Shown here: positions 23,369 through 36,100 of the stretch, one piece after another
Numbering within the stretch: position 1 is the first letter of the stretch
Layout of the letters: each line of letters opens with the position of its first letter
NCBI GenBank assembly: GCA_949987565.1
Contig: OX465105.1
Coordinates: 372,001 to 436,000 of the forward strand
From: Luidia sarsii
Lineage: Eukaryota > Echinodermata > Asteroidea > Paxillosida > Luidiidae
Reading direction: 5' to 3'
DNA: 64,000 nt
Notes under the pieces: generated by a model
What the model was told of the DNA's origin: nothing
The model's database searches: none
Seen by the model: only the letters and a program-made list of their open reading frames with translations
Made by a program: the position numbers and the translations under genes

Positions 23369-25283
23369 GTATTACACTTTAGGTTTTCATCCTTGAAAAT
23401 TGTCTTGAAAGTAGCCCTAGGATTCTTCGAATGGCCTGAGTCAAAACATCTGAATTCGGGGTCAATTTCTATTCAAACATTTTCAGGAGAAGGGAGCGAC
23501 CCTACCTGTTTCTCTGAGCTGCCATTGTCCAGTCGCTGGCATTATGGTCGACGGCAGAGAGTAACTGAGTAGGAATATAGGGTTTGCAAATTAATATTTA
23601 ATTAAATATAATGCTGACAAGATTCAAAGTTGCCATAAGAAGAGGTCTAGGGTTCCTCTAACGACAAGTGTTAAAGTTACTGAGTTTGGAGAACATTTCT
23701 TTTGATGGTTTTCCACGGAAAGGCAACGACCCTTCATCCATCTGAGTGTCAACTGTGTATTCATACGATCGGACGTTGATTCGCAGATTTAGCAGGCGAT
23801 GGGCAGAGACATATTCCTTGCGTGTTCATATCGTTTTACATTTTAGGTTTTGATTCTTGAAACTTGGCTTGAAAGTAGCCCTAGGATTCCTCGAATGGCC
23901 TGAGTCAAAACATCTGAATTCCAAGTCAATTTCTATTCAAACATTTTCAGGAGAAGGGAGCGACCCTACCTGTTTCTCTGAGCTGCCTTTGTCCAGTCGC
24001 TGGCATTATGGTCGACGGCAGAGAGTAACTGAGTAGGAATATAGGGTTTGCAAATTAATATTTCATTAAATATGATGCTGACGAGATTCAAATTTGCCCT
24101 AAGAAGAGGTCTAGGGTTCCTCTAACGACAAGTGTTAACGTTACTGAGCTTGGAGAACATTTCTTTTGATAATTTTCCTCGGAAAGGCAACGACCTTTCA
24201 TCTGTCTGAGTGTCAACTGTGTATTCACACGAGCGGACGTTGATTCGCAGATTTTGCAGGTGATGGGCAAAGATATATTCCTTGCGTGTTCATATCGTAT
24301 TACACTTTAGGTTTTCATCCTTGAAAATTGGCTTGAAAGTAGCCCTAGGATTCCTCGAATGGCCTGAGTCAAATCATCTGAATTCGGTGTCAATTTCTAT
24401 TCAAACATTTTCAGGAGAAGGGAGCGACCCTACCTGTTTCTCTGAGCTGCCATTGTCCAGTCGCTGGCATTATGGTCGACGGCAGAGGGTAACTGAGTAG
24501 GAAGATAGGGTTTGCAAATTAATATTTCATTAAATATGATGCTGACAAGATTCAAATTTGCCCTAAGAAGAGGTCTAGGGTTCCTCTAACGACAAGTGTT
24601 AAAGTTACTGAGTTTGGAGAACATTTCTTTTGATGGTTTTCCACGGAAAGGCAACGACCCTTCATTCGTCTGAGTGTCAACTGTGTATTCATACGAGCGG
24701 ACGTTGATTCGCAGATTTTGAAGGTGATGGGCAGAGATATATTCCTTGCGTGTTCATATCGTATTACATTTTAGGTTTTCATCCTTCAAAATTGGCTTGA
24801 AAGTAGCCCTAGGATTCCTCGAATGGCCTGAGTGAAAACATCTGAATTCGGAGTCAATTTCTATTCAAACATTTTCAGGAGAAGGGAGCGACCCTACCTG
24901 TTTCTCTGAGCTGCCATTGTCCAGTCGCTGGCATTATGGTCGACGGCAGAGGGTAACTGAGTAGGAAGATAGGGTTTGCAAATTAATATTTTATTAAATA
25001 TGATGCTGACAAGATTCAAATTTGCCAGAAGAAGAGGTCTAGGGTTCCTCTTACGACAAGTGTTGAAGTTACTGAGTTTGGAGAACATTTCTTTTGATGG
25101 TTTTCCACGGAAAGGCAACGACCCTTCATCTGTCTGAGTGTCAACTGTGTATTCATACGAGCGGACGTTGATTTGCAGATTTTGGAGGTGATGGCCAGAG
25201 ATATATTCCTTGCGTGTTCATATCGTATTACATTTTAGGTTTTGATTCTTGAAACTTGGCTAGGAAGTATCCCTAGGATTCCT

Positions 25284-26473
25284 AGGATAACCTCTTCAAT
25301 AAGGAGGGAGCTCGTCTTTGTTGAGAAGAGCATAGATCAGTCTGCGGAGAGTAGCGGAAAGATAATGTAAACTTTGCAAGTCAAGTGATGTATTTGTGAA
25401 GTAATGTTAAACGTGTAGGGACAACCATTGCGCTATGTATCCTGCACCGAGAAGATGAAATGATTCTACAAGTTCATCGTCCACCTGTATGTTATAGGTG
25501 GGATTGGCCATTCAGTCAGATCTGTTCGGTTTCAAGATACGCGAAGACAGGGGTGAAAAGATTGTGCAAGATCACCGCCCGCCTGTATTCTAGTCAAAGG
25601 GTCTCACTGAATATTCAAAGTTAGGTGGTCATCCTCTCAGACCTGTTCGGTCAAAAGATACGCAAGGACAAGAGTCAAACTATTCTACAAGAAAAAATGA
25701 TTCTACAAGTTCATCGTCCGCCTCTACCCTTGTCATAATATTTTCCCTGTATGTTCTAGGGGAATTGGCCATTCAGTCAGATCTATTCGGTTTCAAGATA
25801 CGCGAAGACAAGGGTGAAAAAATTGTGCAAGAGCACCGCCCGCCTGTATTCTAGTCAACGGGTCTCACCGGATATTCAAAGTTAGGTGGTCATCCTCTCA
25901 GACCTGTTCGGTCAAAAGATACGCAAGGACGAAGGTAAAATTATTCTACAAGAGAACAGTCCGTCTCTATCCTAGTCAACGGGTCTCGCTGAATATTCAA
26001 AGGTTAGCTGGTCATCCTCTCAGACCTGTGCGGTCAAAAGATACGCAAGGACAAGAGTAAAATGATTCTACAAGTGCACCGTGCGTGTCTATTCAAGTGA
26101 ACAGGTCTCGCTAGATACTCAAAAGTTAGGTGGTCATCCTCTCAGACCTGTTCGGTCTTAAGATACGCAGCGATACGCAGCGATACGCGTCACAGCGTCT
26201 GGTGAATATGGAGCGATTTGTTTAGATTTGCACCTGTATAGCCATTTGCATGGTAGCGTGGTGTGAATATGGGGCGACTTACTTAAGTTTGCTTTTGCGT
26301 AAGTATTTCTGAAGTAACGCCATAGAGTAGGTCGAAACAAAAATGAATCTGGAATAAGCCGTCGAACATTGTTAAAATGACTGAAAGCGCACATGTTTAA
26401 ATTATTTTATCATCACGCAAAGGAAACTAACATTTATGACTGAGGAAGTGTGTGTGTGTTCATGTACTTTTAA
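25284..26473. repeat. Cassette 2: internal copy of the array-edge segment
   Basis: The satellite breaks off at CCTAGGATTCCT (25283) and resumes at TGGTCGAGGGCAG (26474). In a normal monomer 117 bp lie between these two points, so those bases are missing here. The first part (25284-25394) has no partner beside cassette 1. From about 25395 it follows cassette 1 (TTTGTGAAGT, then ATCCTGCACCGAGAAG). It holds six 122-bp units, three copies of the 10-bp repeat, the 61-bp duplication and a TG run one unit longer than in cassette 1. The minus-strand frame 26158-26394 is the equivalent of 932-1174. No gene is recognised. Confidence 0.88.
25465..26172 (+). repeat. 122-bp degenerate tandem repeat in cassette 2, six units
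   Basis: The CATCCTCTCAGACC-like landmark falls at 25509, 25630, 25770, 25891, 26013 and 26135. Spacings are 121, 140, 121, 122 and 122. The 140-bp step lies where CAAGAAAAAATGATTCTACAAG joins two units, a scar of a unit-level duplication. The last four units match those of cassette 1 closely; the first two are extra. Confidence 0.88.
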
Positions 26474-29400
26474 TGGTCGAGGGCAGAAAGAGACCGAGTA
26501 GAAACAAGTCAAGCAAGAGGGTTTGCAAATTAATATTTCATTAAATATGATGCTGGCGAATATTCAAATTTGCCCTAGGAAGAGGTCTAGGGTTCCTATA
26601 ACGACAAGTGTTAAAGTTACTGAGTTTGGAGAACATTTCTTCTGATGGTTTTCCACGGAAAGGCAACGACCCTTCATCTGTCTGAGTGTCAACTGGGTAT
26701 TCATACGAGCGGACGTTGATTCGCAGATTTTGCAGGTGATGGGCAGAGATATATTCTTTGCGTGTTCATATCGTATTACACTTTAGGTTTTCATCCTTGA
26801 AAATTGTCTTGAAAGTAGCCCTAGGATTCCTCGAATGGCCTGAGTAAAAACATCTGAATTCGGAGTCAATTTCTATTCAAACATTTTCAGGAGAAGGGAG
26901 CGACCCTACCTGTTTCTCTGAGCTGCCATTGTCCAGTCGCTGGCATTATGGTCGACGGCAGAGAGTAACTGAGTAGGAATATAGGGTTTGCAAATTAATA
27001 TTTAATTAAATATAATGCTGACAAGATTCAAAGTTGCCATAAGAAGAGGTCTAGGGTTCCTCTAACGACAAGTGTTAAAGTTACTGAGTTTGGAGAACAT
27101 TTCTTTTGATGGTTTTCCACGGAAAGGCAACGACCCTTCATCCATCTGAGTGTCAACTGTGTATTCATACGATCGGACGTTGATTCGCAGATTTAGCAGG
27201 CGATGGGCAGAGACATATTCCTTGCGTGTTAATATCGTTTTACATTTTAGGTTTTGATTCTTGAAACTTGGCTTGAAAGTAGCCCTAGGATTCCTCGAAT
27301 GGCCTGAGTCAAAACATCTGAATTCGGAGTCAATTTCTATTCAAACATTTTCAGGAGAAGGGAGCGACCCTACCTGTTTCTCTGAGCTGCCTTTGTCCAG
27401 TCGCTGGCATTATGGTCGACGGCAAAGAGTAACTGAGTAGGAATATAGGGTTTGCAAATTAATATTTCATTAAATATGATGCTGACGAGATTCAAATTTG
27501 CCCTAAGAAGAGGTCTAGGGTTCCTCTAACGACAAGTGTTAAAGTTACTGAGCTTGGAGAACATTTCTTTTGATGGTTTTCCACAGACAGGCAACGACCC
27601 TTCATTCGTCTGAGTGTCAACTGTGTATTCATACGAGCGGACGTTGATTCGCAGATTTTGCAGGTGATGGGCAGAGATATATTCCTTGCGTGTTCATATC
27701 GTAATACATTTTAGGTTTTCATCCTTGAAAATTGGCTTGAAAGTAGCCCTAGGATTCCTCGAATGGCCTGAGTCAAAACATCTGAATTCGGAGTCAATTT
27801 CTATTCAAACATTTTTAGGAGAAGGGAGCGACCCTACCTGTTTCTCTGAGCTGCCATTGTCCAGTCGCTGGCATTATGGTCGACGGCAGAGAGTAACTGA
27901 GTAGGAAGATAGGGTTTGCAAATTAATATTTCATTAAATATGATGCTGACAAGATTCAAATTTTGCCCTAAGAAGAGGTCTAGGGTTTCTCTAACGACAA
28001 GTGTTAAAGTTACTGAGTTTGGAGAACATTTCTTTTGATGGTTTTCCACGGAAAGGCAACGACCCTTCATCCGTCTGAGTGTCAACTGTGTATTCATACG
28101 AGGGGACGTTGATTCGCAGATTTTGCAGGTGATGGGCAGAGACATATTCCTTGAGTGTTCATATCGTTTTACATTTTAGGTTTTGATTCTTGAAACTTGA
28201 CTTGAAATTAGCCCTAGGATTCCTCAAATGGCCGGAGTCAAAACATCTGAATTCGGGGTCAATTTCTATTTAAACATTTTCAGGAGAAGGGAGCGACCCT
28301 ACCTGTTTCTCTGAGCTGCCATTGTCCAGTCGCTGGCATTATGGTCGACGGCAGAGAGTAACTGAGTAGGAATATAGGGTTTGCAAATTAATATTTCAAT
28401 AAATATGATGCTGACAAGATTCAAATTTGCCCTAGGAAGAGGTCTAGGGTTCCTCTAACGACAAGCGTTAAAGTTACTGACTTTGGAGAACATTTCTTTT
28501 GATGATTTTCCACGGAAAGGCAACGACCCTTCATCTGTCTGAGTGTCAACTGTGTATTCACACGAGCGGACGTTGAGTCGCAGATTTTGCAGGTGATGGG
28601 CAGAGATATATTCCTAGCGTGTTCATATCGTATTACATTTTAGGTTTTCATCCTTGAAACTTGGCTTGAAAGTAGCCCTAGGATTCCTCGAATGGCCTGA
28701 GTCAACACATCTGAATTCGGAGTCAATTTCTATTCAAACATTTTCAGGAGAAGAGAGCGACCCTACCTGTTTCTCTGAGCTGCCATTGTGCAGTCGCTGG
28801 CATTTTGGTCGACGGCAGAGAGTAACTGAGTAGGAATATAGGGTTTGCAAATTAATATTTCATTAAATATGATACTGACGAGATTCAAATTTGCCCTAAG
28901 AAGAGGTCTAGAATTCCTCTAACGACAAGTGTTAAAGTTACTGAGTTTGGAGAACATTTCTTTTGATGGTTTTCCACGGAAAGGCAACGACCCTTCATCT
29001 GTCTGAGTGTCAACTGTGTATTCATACGAGCGGACGTTGATTCGCAGATTTTGCAGGTGATGGGCAAAGATATATTCCTTGCGTGTTCATATCGTATTAC
29101 ACTTTAGGTTTTCATCCTTGAAAATTGGCTTGAAAGTAGCCCTAGGATTCCTCGAATGGCCTGAGTCAAATCATCTGAATTCGGTGTCAATTTCTATTCA
29201 AACATTTTCAGGAGAAGGGAGCGACCCTACCTGTTTCTCTGAGCTGCCATTGTCCAGTCGCTGGCATTATGGTCGACGGCAGAGGGTAACTGAGTAGGAA
29301 GATAGGGTTTGCAAATTAATATTTCATTAAATATGATGCTGACAAGATTCAAATTTGCCCTAAGAAGAGGTCTAGGGTTCCTCTAACGACAAGTGTTAAA

Positions 29401-31936
29401 GTTACTGAGTTTGGAGAACATTTCTTTTGATGGTTTTCCACGGAAAGGCAACGACCCTTCATTCGTCTGAGTGTCAACTGTGTATTCATACGAGCGGACG
29501 TTGATTCGCAGATTTTGAAGGTGATGGGCAGAGATATATTCCTTGCGTGTTCATATCGTATTACATTTTAGGTTTTCATCCTTCAAAATTGGCTTGAAAG
29601 TAGCCCTAGGATTCCTCGAATGGCCTGAGTCAAAACATCTGAATTCCAAGTCAATTTCTATTCAAACATTTTCAGGAGAAGGGAGCGACCCTACCTGTTT
29701 CTCTGAGCTGCCTTTGTCCAGTCGCTGGCATTATGGTCGACGGCAGAGAGTAACTGAGTAGGAATATAGGGTTTGCAAATTAATATTTCATTAAATATGA
29801 TGCTGACGAGATTCAAATTTGCCCTAAGAAGAGGTCTAGGGTTCCTCTAACGACAAGTGTTAAAGTTACTGAGCTTGGAGAACATTTCTTTTGATAATTT
29901 TCCACGGAAAGGCAACGACCTTTCATCTGTCTGAGTGTCAACTGTGTATTCATACGAGCGGACGTTGAATGGCAGATTTTGGAGGTGATGGGCAGAGACA
30001 TATTCCTTGCGTGTTAATATCGTTTTACATTTTAGGTTTTCATTCTTGAAACTTGGCTTGAAAGTAGCCCTAGGATTCCTCGAATGGCCTGAGTCAAAAC
30101 ATCTGAATTCGGAGTCAATTTCTATTCAAACATTTTCAGGAGAAGGGAGCGACCCTACCTGTTTCTCTGAGCTGCCATTGTCCAGTCGCTGGCATTATGG
30201 TCGACGGCAGAGAGTAACTGAGTAGGAAGATAGTGTTTGCAAATTAATATTTCATTAAATATGATGCTGACAAGATTCAAATTTGCCCTAAGAAGAGGTC
30301 TAGGGTTTCTCTAACGACAAGTGTTAAAGTTACTGAGTTTGGAGAACATTTCTTTTGATGGTTTTCCACGGAAAGGCAACGACCCTTCATTCGTCTGAGT
30401 GTCAACTGTGTATTCATACGAGCGGACGTTGATTCGCAGATTTTGCAGGTGATGGGCAGAGATATATTCCTTGCGTGTTCATATCGTAATACATTTTAGG
30501 TTTTCATCCTTGAAAATTGGCTTGAAAGTAGCCCTAGGATTCCTCGAATGGCCTGAGTCAAAACGACTGAATTCGGGGTCAATTTCTATTTAAACATTTT
30601 CAGGAGAAGGGAGCGACCCTACCTGTTTCTCTGAGCTGCCATTGTCCAGTCGCTGGCATTATGGTCGACGGCAGAGAGTAACTGAGTAGGAATATAGGGT
30701 TTGCAAATTAATATTTCATTAAATATGATGCTGACAAGATTCAAATTTGCCCTAGGAAGAGGTCTAGGGTTCCTCTAACGACAAGCGTTAAAGTTACTGA
30801 CTTTGGAGAACATTTCTTTTGATGATTTTCCACGGAAAGGCAACGACCCTTCATCTGTCTGAGTGTCAACTGTGTATTCACACGAGCGGACGTTGAGTCG
30901 CAGATTTTGCAGGTGATGGGCAGAGATATATTCCTAGCGTGTTCATATCGTATTACATTTTAGGTTTTCATCCTTGAAACTTGGCTTGAAAGTAGCCCTA
31001 GGATTCCTCGAATGGCCTGAGTCAACACATCTGAATTCGGAGTCAATTTCTATTCAAACATTTTCAGGAGAAGAGAGCGACCCTACCTGTTTCTCTGAGC
31101 TGCCATTGTCCAGTCGCTGGCATTTTGGTCGACGGCAGAGAGTAACTGAGTAGGAATATAGGGTTTGCAAATTAATATTTCATTAAATATGATACTGACG
31201 AGATTCAAATTTGCCCTAAGAAGAGGTCTAGAATTCCTCTAACGACAAGTGTTAAAGTTACTGAGTTTGGAGAACATTTCTTTTGATGGTTTTCCACGGA
31301 AAGGCAACGACCCTTCATTCGTCTGAGTGTCAACTGTGTATTCATACGAGCGGACGTTGATTCGCAGATTTTGAAGGTGATGGGCAGAGATATATTCCTT
31401 GCGTGTTCATATCGTATTACATTTTAGGTTTTCATCCTTCAAAATTGGCTTGAAAGTAGCCCTAGGATTCCTCGAATGGCCTGAGTGAAAACATCTGAAT
31501 TCGGAGTCAATTTCTATTCAAACATTTTCAGGAGAAGGGAGCGACCCTACCTGTTTCTCTGAGCTGCCATTGTCCAGTCGCTGGCATTATGGTCGACGGC
31601 AGAGGGTAACTGAGTAGGAAGATAGGGTTTGCAAATTAATATTTTATTAAATATGATGCTGACAAGATTCAAATTTGCCAGAAGAAGAGGTCTAGGGTTC
31701 CTCTTACGACAAGTGTTGAAGTTACTGAGTTTGGAGAACATTTCTTTTGATGGTTTTCCACGGAAAGACAACGACCCTTCATCTGTCTGAGTGTCAACTG
31801 TGTATTCATACGAGCGGACGTTGATTTGCAGATTTTGGAGGTGATGGGCAGAGATATATTCCTTGCGTGTTCATATCGTATTACATTTTAGGTTTTGATT
31901 CTTGAAACTTGGCTTGGAAGTAGCCCTAGGATTCCT
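26474..31936 (+). repeat. Satellite block 2: about 11 monomers of about 464 bp
   Basis: It opens with the long edge monomer (475 bp, 26476 to 26951) and ends at CCTAGGATTCCT, exactly as block 1 does. Landmarks from 26476 to 31592 give 11 monomers plus a partial. The CCTAGCG variant first appears here (28612), as does the GTCTAGAATTCC variant (about 28907), which adds XbaI and EcoRI sites. The frames recurring in it are satellite echoes, not genes. Confidence 0.95.
28240..31240 (+). repeat. Duplication of 2320 bp (five monomers) inside block 2
   Basis: 28240-28920 matches 30560-31240 at an offset of 2320. Both contain CTATTTAAACATT, then CCTAGCGTG, then GTCAACACATC, then AAGAGAGCGACC, then CATTTTGGTCG, then GATACTGACGAG and GTCTAGAATTCC, in that order. 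The combination is specific enough to rule out chance sharing between monomers. The interval between them includes a stretch (29057-29640) that resembles 24260-24830 at the end of block 1. Confidence 0.75.
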
Positions 31937-33126
31937 AGGATAACCTCTTCAATAAGGAGGGAGCTCGTCTTTGTTGAGAAGAGCATAGAACAGTCTGCGG
32001 AGAGTAGCGGAAAGATAATGTAAACTTTGCAAGTCAAGTGATGTATTTGTGAAGTAATGTTAAACGTGTAGGGACAACCATTGCGCTATGTATCCTGCAC
32101 CGAGAAGATGAAATGATTCTACAAGTTCATCGTCCACCTGTATGTTATAGGTGGGATTGGCCATTCAGTCAGATCTGTTCGGTTTCAAGATACGCGAAGA
32201 CAGGGGTGAAAAGATTGTGCAAGATCACCGCCCGCCTGTATTCTAGTCAAAGGGTCTCACTGAATATTCAAAGTTAGGTGGTCATCCTCTCAGACCTGTT
32301 CGGTCAAAAGATACGCAAGGACAAGAGTCAAACTATTCTACAAGAAAAAATGATTCTACAAGTTCATCGTCCGCCTCTACCCTTGTCATAATATTTTCCC
32401 TGTATGTTCTAGGGGAATTGGCCATTCAGTCAGATCTATTCGGTTTCAAGATACGCGAAGACAAGGGTGAAAAAATTGTGCAAGAGCACCGCCCGCCTGT
32501 ATTCTAGTCAACGGGTCTCACCGGATATTCAAAGTTAGGTGGTCATCCTCTCAGACCTGTTCGGTCAAAAGATACGCAAGGACGAAGGTAAAATTATTCT
32601 ACAAGAGAACAGTCCGTCTCTATCCTAGTCAACGGGTCTCGCTGAATATTCAAAGGTTAGCTGGTCATCCTCTCAGACCTGTGCGGTCAAAAGATACGCA
32701 AGGACAAGAGTAAAATGATTCTACAAGTGCACCGTGCGTGTCTATTCAAGTGAACAGGTCTCGCTAGATACTCAAAAGTTAGGTGGTCATCCTCTCAGAC
32801 CTGTTCGGTCTTAAGATACGCAGCGATACGCAGCGATACGCGTCACAGCGTCTGGTGAATATGGAGCGATTTGTTTAGATTTGCACCTGTATAGCCATTT
32901 GCATGGTAGCGTGGTGTGAATATGGGGCGTCTTACTTAAGTTTGCTTTTGCGTAAGTATTTCTGAAGTAACGCCATAGAGTAGGTCGAAACAAAAATGAA
33001 TCTGGAATAAGCCGTCGAACATTGTTAAAATGACTGAAAGCGCACATGTTTAAATTATTTTATCATCACGCAAAGGAAACTAACATTTATGACTGAGGAA
33101 GTGTGTGTGTGTTCATGTACTTTTAA
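31937..33126. repeat. Cassette 3: near-identical copy of cassette 2
   Basis: It follows cassette 2 at an offset of 6653 over its full length, with only a few single-base changes. It has the same junctions with the satellite, the same six 122-bp units, the 140-bp irregular step, three copies of the 10-bp repeat and the same TG run. The minus-strand frame 32811-33047 is the equivalent of 932-1174, with one extra Ser-to-Thr change. It was copied as part of the 6653-bp duplication rather than inserted independently. Confidence 0.92.
32118..32825 (+). repeat. 122-bp degenerate tandem repeat in cassette 3, six units
   Basis: The six units match those of 25465-26172 at an offset of 6653, including the 140-bp irregular step. 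I see no unit gain or loss between the two, which again points to a recent copy. Confidence 0.88.
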
Positions 33127-36100
33127 TGGTCGAGGGCAGAAAGAGACCGAGTAGAAACAAGTCAAGCAAGAGGGTTTGCAAATTAATATTTCATTAAATA
33201 TGATGCTGGCGAATATTCAAATTTGCCCTAGGAAGAGGTCTAGGGTTCCTATAACGACAAGTGTTAAAGTTACTGAGTTTGGAGAACATTTCTTCTGATG
33301 GTTTTCCACGGAAAGGCAACGACCCTTCATCTGTCTGAGTGTCAACTGGGTATTCATACGAGCGGACGTTGATTCGCAGATTTTGCAGGTGATGGGCAGA
33401 GATATATTCTTTGCGTGTTCATATCGTATTACACTTTAGGTTTTCATCCTTGAAAATTGTCTTGAAAGTAGCCCTAGGATTCCTCGAATGGCCTGAGTAA
33501 AAACATCTGAATTCGGGGTCAATTTCTATTCAAACATTTTCAGGAGAAGGGAGCGACCCTACGTGTTTCTCTGAGCTGCCATTGTCCAGTCGCTGGCATT
33601 ATGGTCGACGGCAGAGAGTAACTGAGTAGGAATATAGGGTTTGCAAATTAATATTTAATTAAATATAATGCTGACAAGATTCAAAGTTGCCATAAGAAGA
33701 GGTCTAGGGTTCCTCTAACGACAAGTGTTAAAGTTACTGAGTTTGGAGAACATTTCTTTTGATGGTTTTCCACGGAAAGGCAACGACCCTTCATCCATCT
33801 GAGTGTCAACTGTGTATTCATACGATCGGACGTTGATTCGCAGATTTAGCAGGCGATGGGCAGAGACATATTCCTTGCGTGTTAATATCGTTTTACATTT
33901 TAGGTTTTGATTCTTGAAACTTGGCTTGAAAGTAGCCCTAGGATTCCTCGAATGGCCTGAGTCAAAACATCTGAATTCCAAGTCAATTTCTATTCAAACA
34001 TTTTCAGGAGAAGGGAGCGACCCTACCTGTTTCTCTGAGCTGCCTTTGTCCAGTCGCTGGCATTATGGTCGACGGCAAAGAGTAACTGAGTAGGAATATA
34101 GGGTTTGCAAATTAATATTTCATTAAATATGATGCTGACGAGATTCAAATTTGCCCTAAGAAGAGGTCTAGGGTTCCTCTAACGACAAGTGTTAAAGTTA
34201 CTGAGCTTGGAGAACATTTCTTTTGATGGTTTTCCACGGACAGGCAACGACCCTTCATTCGTCTGAGTGTCAACTGTGTATTCATACGAGCGGACGTTGA
34301 TTCGCAGATTTTGCAGGTGATGGGCAGAGATATATTCCTTGCGTGTTCATATCGTAATACATTTTAGGTTTTCATCCTTGAAAATTGGCTTGAAAGTAGC
34401 CCTAGGATTCCTCGAATGGCCTGAGTCAAAACATCTGAATTCGGAGTCAATTTCTATTCAAACATTTTTAGGAGAAGGGAGCGACCCTACCTGTTTCTCT
34501 GAGCTGCCATTGTCCAGTCGCTGGCATTATGGTCGACGGCAGAGAGTAACTGAGTAGGAAGATAGGGTTTGCAAATTAATATTTCATTAAATATGATGCT
34601 GACAAGATTCAAATTTTGCCCTAAGAAGAGGTCTAGGGTTTCTCTAACGACAAGTGTTAAAGTTACTGAGTTTGGAGAACATTTCTTTTGATGGTTTTCC
34701 ACGGAAAGGCAACGACCCTTCATCCGTCTGAGTGTCAACTGTGTATTCATACGAGGGGACGTTGATTCGCAGATTTTGCAGGTGATGGGCAGAGACATAT
34801 TCCTTGAGTGTTCATATCGTTTTACATTTTAGGTTTTGATTCTTGAAACTTGACTTGAAATTAGCCCTAGGATTCCTCAAATGGCCTGAGTCAAAACATC
34901 TGAATTCGGGGTCAATTTCTATTTAAACATTTTCAGGAGAAGGGAGCGACCCTACCTGTTTCTCTGAGCTGCCATTGTCCAGTCGCTGGCATTATGGTCG
35001 ACGGCAGAGAGTAACTGAGTAGGAATATAGGGTTTGCAAATTAATATTTCATTAAATATGATGCTGACAAGATTCAAATTTGCCCTAGGAAGAGGTCTAG
35101 GGTTCCTCTAACGACAAGCGTTAAAGTTACTGACTTTGGAGAACATTTCTTTTGATGATTTTCCACGGAAAGGCAACGACCCTTCATCTGTCTGAGTGTC
35201 AACTGTGTATTCACACGAGCGGACGTTGAGTCGCAGATTTTGCAGGTGATGGGCAGAGATATATTCCTAGCGTGTTCATATCGTATTACATTTTAGGTTT
35301 TCATCCTTGAAACTTGGCTTGAAAGTAGCCCTAGGATTCCTCGAATGGCCTGAGTCAACACATCTGAATTCGGAGTCAATTTCTATTCAAACATTTTCAG
35401 GAGAAGAGAGCGACCCTACCTGTTTCTCTGAGCTGCCATTGTCCAGTCGCTGGCATTTTGGTCGACGGCAGAGAGTAACTGAGTAGGAATATAGGGTTTG
35501 CAAATTAATATTTCATTAAATATGATACTGACGAGATTCAAATTTGCCCTAAGAAGAGGTCTAGAATTCCTCTAACGACAAGTGTTAAAGTTACTGAGTT
35601 TGGAGAACATTTCTTTTGATGATTTTCCACGGAAAGGCAACGACCTTTCATCTGTCTGAGTGTCAACTGTGTATTCATACGAGCGGACGTTGATTCGCAG
35701 ATTTTGCAGGTGATGGGCAAAGATATATTCCTTGCGTGTTCATATCGTATTACACTTTAGGTTTTCATCCTTGAAAATTGGCTTGAAAGTAGCCCTAGGA
35801 TTCCTCGAATGGCCTGAGTCAAATCATCTGAATTCGGTGTCAATTTCTATTCAAACATTTTCAGGAGAAGGGAGCGACCCTACCTGTTTCTCTGAGCTGC
35901 CATTGTCCAGTCGCTGGCATTATGGTCGACGGCAGAGGGTAACTGAGTAGGAAGATAGGGTTTGCAAATTAATATTTCATTAAATATGATGCTGACAAGA
36001 TTCAAATTTGCCCTAGGAAGAGGTCTAGGGTTCCTATAACGACAGGTGTTAAAGTTACTGAGTTTGGAGAACATTTCTTCTGATGGTTTTCCACGGAAAG

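Larger units (their letters stand above)
1252..25283 (+). repeat. Satellite block 1: about 51 head-to-tail monomers of about 464 bp
   Basis: A conserved GTCGACGGCAGAGAG landmark recurs at 1729, 2193, 2657, 3121, 3586, 4050, 4514 and so on to 24939. Spacing is 464 bp, or 465 where an extra T sits in the AAATTTTGCCC segment. From 1253 to 24939 this gives 51 monomers, plus a partial monomer that stops at CCTAGGATTCCT (25283). All copies have the same orientation. The two kinds of short frame that recur in every monomer (about 62 codons minus, about 72 codons plus) are repeat echoes; the plus one opens with TTG, not ATG. Monomers fall into recurring variant types arranged in higher-order duplications, listed separately. 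Confidence 0.97.
24580..36015 (+). repeat. Duplication of 6653 bp that includes a whole cassette
   Basis: 24580-29362 matches 31233-36015 at an offset of 6653. The repeated segment holds the end of block 1, cassette 2 and the first part of block 2. It is copied as the end of block 2, cassette 3 and the start of block 3. I noticed about a dozen single-base differences, for example ATAGATCAG against ATAGAACAG, GGGGCGACTT against GGGGCGTCTT, and CTACCTG against CTACGTG. Register is lost at about 36016, where CCCTAAGAAG becomes CCCTAGGAAG. Unlike the other duplications this one is not a whole number of monomers, because it contains the cassette. Confidence 0.9.
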
